From NCBI RefSeq assembly GCF_011397635.1, contig NC_064775.1, positions 15,761,452-15,825,451 on the forward strand: DNA of 64,000 nucleotides. Direction: 5' to 3'. This document shows positions 24,601 to 35,400 of the stretch, piece after piece. Under the pieces are notes generated by a model. It saw nothing but the letters and a program-made list of their open reading frames with translations. It was not told the origin of the DNA and did no database searches. The stretch is from Epinephelus fuscoguttatus (Eukaryota; Chordata; Actinopteri; Perciformes; Serranidae). Position 1 is the first letter of the stretch, and every line of letters starts with the position of its first letter. The translations under genes and the position numbers were made by a program.

Positions 24601-27412
24601 CAAGTGACCAACATGATGAAAGTGACACCTGCTGCTCGTACTGCAGTTTCCTTTTTCCCAAATATTTTCTAGTGATTGATTTACCAGGTTCTCCGTCACA
24701 CACTTAACTTGTCACTCTGGCTCTAATTGGTTTCTAGGCCACATGTGCCACCTCAGCTTCGGCGCTATAGGCTCAAGTCAGCCACCGCTACATAACTCAC
24801 ATTGCTGCCACATGTACATTGAGGCGTGGCAGGCATTAATCATGGCTGAGGAATTCCTGCAATGTTTCATTATTTTGTGCGTGTGGTCTTTTGGATGCGA
24901 GTGGGAGTTTTAGGGATACAGGCGTGTATGTGCTTGCTGTGTTTATTTTTACATTCTTGTGTGGGATTTAAATCAAGAAAATGCAACCTCTGTCTATGAT
25001 GAAGAAACTCTCTGTCTTCACTGGGTGCAACTGTAGAAACAATAGGGATGTAAGAAAATACTGATACACTTGAGTATCAACATAACATTTGTGATATTGA
25101 TTCTGATAAAAACTGTCAATTTTGAATTAATAGCTTACATGTTAAGATCCGTGGCAGTGGGTCATTTTGTGTTGTGTGGATAGCAGTGTTGACGTCTATC
25201 TTCAGGCATTTGACTCTTCACTCCAAAGTAACAACACATAAGCGAGTGTCTTTCAAGTACTGTTTTAAATATAAATGCAAATCCCACTGCTCTGATTGCA
25301 AACAAACTTGTTTTCTGCATGTGGTGGTGTACTGACAGTTTTCCTAAAATAAGATTTTAAAAAACATTGCATACAGCATCACAGTACACTGGAATCATAA
25401 CCCCAGTACTGTGATCCGTATGAAACCACCAGATTCTTGCCAATACACAGCTTAAAGAGTTTAGAAACACCAATTACTTTGATTAATTTGAACTGCCAGC
25501 CTTAACACTTTGAGCCTGTTCACACCTGGTATGAACATGTACACAAATGGACACCACTAAATACAAATGTAAAGGACCGCATTTCAGTCAACCACTCAAA
25601 CAACTTGCGTAGCTGGTCATATGTTTTACCCTAATACGTCCTGATTCATTCCTGACAAGGACTATGTCATCAATGCAGGATGTGGTGGTTATTTTGGAGA
25701 CAGTGCGCTAACGCTCTGTAAGTTGCCCATTTTACGAGTTGGATGAAATGTTGTGCTATCGACATGTTGAATTCTGCTGACAGTGATATCTCTAGCTGTA
25801 CTAAAACAACTGCTAATACGACAAACAAGCGAGCAGCTAGCGAGGTCCCTCTGACCTTCTGGCATAAGTGACGTAGGCAGTAACAAAATCTTAACACAAC
25901 TGATCAGCTCACACAAGTGTGAGTGGCAGTGCGTCTAAGCTGTCCACTTGTGTTTGGATTACCAAAACGCTTATCCGGGGCCAGGTCGCAGGGGCAGCAG
26001 GCCAAGCAAAGCACCCCAGACGTCCCTCACCCCAGCAACACTTTCCAGCTCCTCCTGCGGGATCTTAAGGCGTTCCCAGGCCAGACAAGCAATGTCATCA
26101 CTCCAGTGTGTTAAGGGGCTACACTGAAGCCTTCTACCAGTGAGATGTGTCCAGAACACCTCTAATGACCTTGATGACTCTGCAAATTTGGACTGCTAGC
26201 GAGTATCTGGTGGCCGGGCCTTGGGCTGTGGGACATGGTCAGGCTCAGCCCAAACAAATAACATGGAGTGGCCACCCTATGGGCCCACCACCCGCAGGGA
26301 CAGGAAATGGGATTGGGTGCGTTGTGTGCCGGGCGGCAGGCAGGTGCAGGGCTCCAGGTGTACTCTGGGGATGCGGGTTAATACCAGGTGTAAACAGGCA
26401 CTCTGCAGCAACTTGTTGGAGCTGTAATCTTCATGGTGGCTTAAGTGCAAAACATCGCAGTTCCTGTAATGGCCACTTGAGGCTGGCTCCAAGAGCAAGT
26501 CAATCACCATAGACCCCCATGTTAAATTGCCCAACTTTACAGCAGAAATAAACAGCCCGGTACAAAATATGTTTTTTGGTCTCTAGAGATGATACTCCTT
26601 AATGACAACTGTAGGGGGGTGAATTTTTATATAACTCACCAGTTTATGTTTTTTAAGGCTTAAATTACGTACACATAATTAAGGTCAGGGAAGCTTTGAG
26701 TGACAGGCTGTCTGTAAGGCAGCCTGTAACAGGGCTGCTGGCATGACTCTAGACTATTAGTCTTGTCTAGATTTATGTTTAGCACATCAATTGTATGAAC
26801 AGTGGCATCATATATCTTTGACCTGGGTTTACTGTTATAAGGATAAATGGGCCAGTTTCCTATAAACCTGATGTCTAACCTTTCACCAATAAAATCTCAT
26901 GGGTGTTCAGTCAGGAAAAGGCTGTCACAGCCCGGCAGGACATGCAGACTATTAAGGGAAGGATCTGTGTTGATTAATACAAAATGGGAAATGGTGGAAA
27001 GTTTTTTGGGACAAAGCCGTACAGCTAACTGTGTGTCTCTTCTCTCGTTCTGTCCAGACTGATTTGGAGGCCGACGTCACTGCTGCTTTGATGAAGGTCC
27101 AGCGGAGCTCTGAGGCTGACCTAACTGCTCATCACCGTGCCCTCCAGCTCAGCGTGCAGAGGAAGGGAACAGAGCTGTCACAGAACGGAGCCAACATGGC
27201 TGGTTCTGCTCCCATGAGCTGGGAAGATCACACATTCCTCTTGTCATTTAATACAAAGTAAACAGAACTAAAACTACATTATTTAATGCTAGATTTCACA
27301 CTTAACAGTAGAAACGTTGCTTCGATGATTGATGAAATCCTTTTGATATGAGCAGAGGTTGTAGGATTTGCATCAGTATGTTTAATGGAATCATGGAGGT
27401 CCAGTTGTGTTG

Positions 27413-27456
<44 letters not shown>

Positions 27457-29405
27457 GGTCAGATCTTAGATGTTGAACAGAGTAATAAGTTATATATTTT
27501 TTAAAGTTTTGGTTATGTCTAGCTTGAGTACAGTTTGCTCAGTTGAAGTGTTTTTGACTTTGTTGGTTAGCTCATTATAAAAATTTTAACAAAAAATAAT
27601 TATTGTAATGTTGAAATAAATCAATAAATAATTTATCAGTGCGGGATTTATTAGTTCCCATTTAAACTGACACAAACATGGCCTTAAAAACTACTTTTCC
27701 ATATTGCTCAGTGAGCTCCTTAAAAGGTAACTTTGGTATTTTTCAACCTGGCCCCTATTTTCCCATGTTTTTGTGTTTAAGTGACTAATGAGAACAAGTT
27801 TTGAAATTAAAGAAGAAGACATACTTTATTGACTGATATATACACACATGCCCGAAATACACACACATGCACAGACAGGACCTATACATGCACTAAATGG
27901 AGAGATGTCAAGCGAGGTTCCTTGGATAGGCCCCCAAGCTGCTGGGGGTTCAGTGCCTTGCTGAAGGGCATTTCGACAGTGCTCAAGAAGTCAACTGGCA
28001 CCTCTCCAGCTACCCGTCTGCACTCCACACACTGGGGACTTGAACTAGCAACCCTGAGATTCCCAAGCCAAGTCCCTATTGGCTGAGATACTGCTGCTGG
28101 AAAACAGACTGCATTGTAATCTCTAAGGGCAATTGAACACCATCAATTTAAGTCCATTAAAAGTGCTTGTTTTTGCCACTGACAGGCTCACATTGTTATT
28201 CTAGGTGTCTGACAACATTATGGAAAGGATCCCTACTGAGATAGACTTTTTTGCTCCAGAGTAAGATCTATTTTGTTTAACTAGAAATAGCCCCAAAATT
28301 GCTATCGCCAAACTCACCAGACCCCATTTAAACAGCAGTTTTAGAGTACATAGAGCCAGCATATTTTTGCATCTAACTGGCCGAATTAAGGGTTTATTCG
28401 AACCAAACCACAGTTGGCGAATGGTGGAACAGTGGAAATATGAACCAAGATGGCTTTTGTATGTTTTATTTTGTTTGTTGACTCTAAATGAAGTTTGTTT
28501 TGCAATGACAAAATTACGTTGTGTGTTGGTTTGCTTTGTAATAAAAAAGGTCTGTCTCTGTAGGGATCCTTTTAAAAATGTTGTCAGACACTTATTTTAA
28601 CAATCTGAGCCTGTCAGTGGCAAGAAAAGCACTTTTGGTTGATGCACATTGATGGCGCACAGATGCCTGCAAGAATTACATCGCAACCAATTTCAAGAAA
28701 ATGTTGTCTCCATCAGTCACTTAGACACAAATATATGGGAAAATAGGGTCCAGGCTGAAAAATACCCTTTAAATCATGGCTTCAACTCTTCTTTCTTTCT
28801 TTCTGTATGTCATTAAACTCTATCCTGGTTAGTGCACAGATGCATGTAGCAACATAGAAACTCTCTTAGGTTTGGAACTTGGCTCATGTAGGATGCCATC
28901 ACTCACAGCTGATTGAGAAAATAGATTTTCAGGGCCTTTAAGGTGGCTGAAACTTCAGCTGCTGCCTGATTACAGTTGACCACCTAAATGGCCACCACAG
29001 GGTGCTACGTCACCTAAAAACCCTCTGTTTGTGGTTTTCAATGAGACAACGCTTGGTAAACTAGAAAAGAGGGATGATTAAAGGATGGCAATTCTGAGCT
29101 AAGCTTACAAGTTACAGGAAATCAAAAAGAAACGGGGGACTGAGGCTAACATGTGACTTCTAGTGAACCAGCCATAGTGTGACTCAGACTGAAGGGATGG
29201 CTGTGAGTGGGAAATAATGAAAGGTTTGTTATTTATAGCTGCTGTGTTGTGGGGGCAGAGAAGGGTGGTCGATCTGTAACGTTCATGCTCTCGGTGGTTA
29301 ACACCGCCCAAACGATTCCTGTGCAGATAAACCCTGCAGCTGTAAATCACTGCATGTGTGAGAAAGTGTGTGTTTGTTTTGGAAGCGAAAGAAATTTGGA
29401 GTGTA

Positions 29406-29449
<44 letters not shown>

Positions 29450-32400
29450 GCATTGTTGTACAGTATTTCATGACTTACGGAGCCGAACTATCAGGAGCAC
29501 CAGTGTTAAAATTTAACTTATGTGAATAAATATTAATATAGGCTTACATGGGCTGTGTACAGTTAATTTTGTAGAACATCTCTATCAGGAAAAATGTATA
29601 CTATTAACAATTAAACACCACTTATAGGTTATTTTACAGTAAAGTCAAATATCTGTATATAAAGATGATTATAAGGATTAAATGTCAATAAATGCCTTTC
29701 AAGTTAAAAAAAACTAAGTTACCTGCACTTTCATTTTTCTTTCTGTTTAATAACGCACAATGTGATTTTACCAAGTAGGACATGCTCCTGGATCAACATC
29801 CCATATCACATTCCTGGACCAACATTGCAATCAACCAATCACAGCCCTCTGACATCATCACTGTGCTGCTCTCGGGCTTCTTTCCAAGTTTCTTTGTGCT
29901 GCTTCAGAGCTAAGCTAGTTTAACAAATTGAAGTTAATTAAACAAAATCCTCAGTAACATTAAACAAAAACCTTATAAGATTCTTCGTCTGGCCTGTATC
30001 CTTTCATCGTCCAGGTCAATTAGACCATGATCACCATTTGGTGGTCGGTGTTTAGGGCAGTTGGTCCCTCCATCTTGCCATGACCCAGGCAGCCTTGGAG
30101 GTATCACATGGTGTTGTACAGAGCAGTTCTTGGGCATGTGTGGCAAAGGGGCGACATGGGCGGTTGTCTTTGCCTTGACACTGACCAGGTGTTGTTTGAA
30201 TGATAGTGTTCTGTCAAGCTTCACACCCACATATGTGGGGAAGGGCTGGAACTGTAGTCTGACGCTATCGATCATGATGTTTAGACCTTTTAAGTCACTA
30301 AAGGGTTAGCGAATTAGCTTGTTAACTCAACTGGCTATGCTAATGAGTTAACTTGCTGATAACAGGCTAGAATATTGTTCACTAACAAAGAGTAAGGATA
30401 CTAGCATTGCAAGCTAATTTGCTAACCCTGCAGTAGCTTATAAGGTGTTCGTTTAATGTTACTGAGGATTCTGTTTAATTTATTTAACTTCAGCTTAGCT
30501 CTGAAGAAGCACAAAGGAATTTTTAAAGAAGCACAGGAGCAGCACACTGACGATGTCAGAGGGCTGTGAACGCGATGTGGGATGTTGATCCAGGAGCATG
30601 TCCAACCTGGCAAAATCACGTTGTGTTTGTAGTAATCATGTCTTCAGTGTTGGAACAGTATTGACTCTTTAAGTTAGTGGATCTGAAATAAAACTTGAGA
30701 CTTTATCTGCTTTTGTTTCACTGCTTATTTTTATTATCTGTGTTTTAGGGGTATATTGAGAGTAAATATCAGATATTTCTTCACAAATAACACCTTAAAT
30801 TTGTAACCAATCCTCTAAACTTGCTTGGATTCTAAAGACATTGTTGGGTTGTGATGTATGTGGACTGTGGGTGGTACTGTAACCTCACCAAAACCTTTCA
30901 CAATAGGAAACTCATTTCCTCCACAGCCCACTCTGGTGACTTTACCATTTCACCCTCAGACCTTGTAAGTGGCATAACGGCGTCGTTGTGCCTTTTTTTT
31001 TTTTCAATAATCTATGACTAACCCATGTAAATATTCAAAGCTTAAAATACCCTTAAATTAACACGTCTAGTTCCACAATTGTTGTTTCAGGTATTTGAGT
31101 GAGTCACTTGTGAGTCATGGATAGATTTTAGTTTCACGCCAAAACAACATCTTTTGAAAAACATTTTAAAGTAATTGTTGGCATGAAATTAAAGCACATC
31201 ATGAGTTCAATCCAAAGTCCATAGGATGCAGTTGCTTTTACTGTTCCCTAAATGTTTTAGAAACCTGCCAACTTTATGGTTTAAGTCAGTACTTGCCAAC
31301 CAGGGGTACCTCTGCTGTTCCCAAGACAGGTATATGTAAATACTGAGAAGTAAGCTCAAGTAATTTGCTGTTACTCCTGGACCCTAACTTAGAGAGCATG
31401 AAAACTATTACAGTAAGAAATTAAACAAAAGGGTTTTTTTGGGGAGTTTTTCCTCATCTGCTGTGAGGGACCAGAGGACAGAGGGATGTCATATGCTGTA
31501 AAGCCCTCTGAGACAAATTGTGATTTGTGATATTGGGTTTTACAAATAAAATTGAATTGAATTGAATTGAATTGAATTGAATTGAATTGAATTGAGAAGT
31601 CCAACCAGTTATCTGAAGGTTATTTTTTTCCTGCCTCTGTGCCATCAATACCCATTACAAATTTGGGTTGTATGTCCTCCTGTGCCATTCTCTTTCACAC
31701 GATACCAAAAGAGCAGCTTGAGGATTTTTTTTTTTTTTTTTTAATTTGGCACAAATGTCCACTCGGACACAATGATGAACTGATTACATTTTGGTGGTCA
31801 GAGGTCAAGGTCATAGTGACCTTGCATGTGCTCATTCTCGTGAATGCAATATCTCACGAGGGCCTTGAGGGAGGTTTCTCAAATTTGGCACAAACGTCCA
31901 CTTGGACTCAAAAATGAACTGATTAGAATATGGTGGTCAAAAGTCAAAGTCAATGTAACCTTGTTCACATTCTGTAAACACAATATCTCAAGGACACATT
32001 GAGGGAATTTCTTCAAATTTGGCCCATTTTAATTTAGTCAAAGGTCACTGTGACCTCACAACCCTCCATTTTTTTGGCCAAAACTCAAGAATTCATACAC
32101 TTATTATAACAAAATTTCACACAAATGTTTCATAGAAGAAAATAATGAATTATGCCATTTTATATCCAAAAGGTCAAAGGTCAACTTCACTGTGACACCA
32201 TAATGTTCTGCAAAGACACATCTAGCTATTACTCAACATCATATCCGAGGAACAGAAGGGGAGACATCTGGTCAAGATACATAATTGGTGACACTAATCT
32301 TGGGTGTCCACTTTGAAACTGTGCTGATTGTGTTTATGCTGCTGGAGGGAAGATGTGTGTGTACCATCCATGTTTTTACAGACACAGATGTAAACTCTAA

Positions 32401-35400
32401 GTGAAACTTGACTGGTTGATGGAGGCATTAAACCACAAGGCAATTATTCTAGGTTTTTGTTTTTAGCAGAAGCTAATGAACACTTGAAATAGTTAGCTTA
32501 AGAGAATACACTCAAATAATTAGCTAAAGCTTATGAATAAACATTTAAAATAGTATTATAAGTATGCTGAAAATATCATGAGCTATCATCTGAGCAGATA
32601 CCTAATTATATCAACACAATGTCCCATAAAACTCCTCCCTACCTCCCTCTCTCCTCCCAAACAAAGAAGAGGTAAATCTCACTAAATTGGCCCTCTGGGC
32701 TCCCTTACATTCAAGATGGTGGCACAGATAACAAAACTGGGATATATTTATGCCTCTCATGCCTACATATCAGGTTTGGAATGTATCTGCACATGCTCCA
32801 GTTCAAATTAAAACCAGAACTTTTCCATTGATGTGAGTTTTTGAACCACGTAAAAGGCCGGACTTGTTTGTTGCCATTTTAGGCTAGCTGATTGTTGGTG
32901 TTGTACTGAAGCTCTAGAACTGTATCTGTTTCCCTCCTGTACACCAGAAATGCTCTTTGCTCTGTGCTTTTACTTAAAGATTTAGCAGATTACCTGCAGC
33001 CCCTATCAGTCAATTAAGAATGAGGAGTCAGCAGTCAATAAAACAGGGTTTTCAAGATTACCTTGAGCATACAGTCATAAATGTGCACACAAAATATTAG
33101 GCTGATTAGTCCAGTTGTATGCTAGATTAGCTGTGGAGAAATACACATACAGACTTAACCAAACACATGACTGCCTGCAGGCTTACACCCAGTGGAAATA
33201 CTACATAAAAACTTCAAATGGATAATAAATAAATAGTCAGCTGGGCTAATGGTTATGACATATATAATTGGTGAATAAGCTAAAACGAATGGATAAATCA
33301 GTTTATCTGGTTAATCTTGAGTGGATTTCACAATAAAGGCACAAGTGTGTTTTTCTTTTGCCGTTTGTTGTTTATGGAGTCACACTGATGACTTTTTTCC
33401 AAACTGAATTCATCCTGTTTTGGAACTGAGCTCTGCAGTCTGAACTAAACCATTGTAACATTTTCCCCAAACTTTCATGTAAATAGACATTTTTTCCTCT
33501 CTCAGTTTCCACAAACCTCACAAAGACAGGAAAGGGTAAGTAGTTCTTTTGTTACTCGGGGGCACTTGTGGCATTTGACATATTTATTTTGAGTGTTATC
33601 AGTGATGTCATTAGAGCAAATAATTTGACTATTAATAAAAACATTGAGGCTTATCTGGAGGAAACTGTGCTAACCTTGAGTCACCTTCACAATAAAAGCC
33701 TTGTTTCCTCTTGTTTTGGTCCCGATGGGGCTTTTATGGTTTATGGAGCCAAACTTGTAGGAAATAATAATAATCTACTGCTTTGTTTCACTTAGATTAT
33801 AAATGGCCAAATGCCCTTTAAATTCAGAATCCAGAGTTTTGTTTTGACTCCACTAGATGGCAACCTTCTTTAATTTGCTTTGAGGGAGAGTTATCAAGTT
33901 TTCATCTTGTCCTGTCCAGCTTTCATACTTTTTTGTGCACATTTTTTTCTCTCCCACATTCCCAGAATAACAATACTGAGAAACTAGCAACGCTGTTAAA
34001 CATCTTGACATCTAAAAACAGCTTGAAACAGACTGATATATATAAAGCTCTTGCACTTCCTTGTTTGTCACTCAAAAGGGGCAACAAGTGTCTGTACCTG
34101 CATGTGTCACTTGAGGTGGTGGGCGATGCAGGGTGGGGTGTTTTTTCGAAAGTGAGCACGTCTGTGTGTGTGCAAGTGTGTGTGAATGCTTGTGCCAGAT
34201 TGTGCAAGCAATGCAGCGACGTACGTCAGCTTTTAGCACTTTCAAAACCACAGAGGTAGCACATCCCACAGGCCACGCTGCTCCATGTGCTATGTGCAGC
34301 CCTGCACTGTACGGCTAACTCCCTGCTATCACTGATCCACTCTCCACGCATTTGACAAATCACTTCTGAATTGTGTTTGTGGCCATTTAAGCAGCTGCAA
34401 ACTACTTTGCTTTGACACAGTGCCTGTTGCTTATTTTGTGAAGATAAGAGTCAACAGAGCATTCTCAGACAGTCAGTGTGGTTACAGCTTTGATGCCACA
34501 AAATCACTCTGAAATCAAAATGCTAAATGTAAATGTAATGTCATTGCATTCTAGGTGTCAAGCTTATTACCTGTGGAAGATTTGATTCACTTTCTAAAAG
34601 TAAAATGTTATGTTCTCAGAGACTCTCAGAGTCAACCTAAAATGATGGGTAACACTTCACTTGAAGGTATCTACATCAGAGTGACATGACACTGTCATAA
34701 CTATGACATGACACAATCCTGAACCTGTCATGAACATTATGTACATGTCATAAACGTTTATGACTGCTGTCATTAAGCTTCATTCAGTTTTTCTAATGAC
34801 AAGTTGACACTGTTTGGGTTGTCTTGATTATGACAACTTGATATTAATCAAAGTGACATTACCAGAAGTTGTCTTTGTCATGACAAGTTGACATTAAATT
34901 TGTTTGGGATGTCCTTATTATGACAACTTGACATTAACCAGGATGACATTACCAGAAGATGTCTTTATGTTAATGTCAAGTTGTCATAATAAAGACATCC
35001 CAGGACATCCCAAAGTGTCATGTCACCCTTATGTAGATACCACCAAGTAAAGTGTTACCAAATGATGTCTTTTAATTACCCAGTAATCCTTGTTATTGCT
35101 GTCTTTAGCCTTGTGCACTAATTCTAACCTAAAAACAAGATGTTTTTTTTGTTTGTATCATGACCTTCAGGGTTTACCTTCACATGAAATGGAGATTTTT
35201 GGTTCACTTTTCATTGACACCGTAGCTGGTTTCAGTCTGAAGTGAAATGTGCCATTTCCTGGATTCACTGTGGGAGAGAGCTGATCTTGTGATGAGGTGA
35301 ATCAGAACAAAAAGAAGGGATTCCCCCTGTCTGTGTGCTCCAAACATATGCTTCAACACCTGTTTATTAAAGGTGATTCATACTGAAATGTGACAGACGC

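Noticed and set aside
27058-27261. A 68-codon frame after a good acceptor (TCTGTCCAG), a possible tail exon of the three-Ig CD200-like gene.
   Set aside because: Its open frame needs phase 0, but the membrane exon ends in phase 1, which would give a stop after one residue. The exons at 33506 and 36263 fit the phase.
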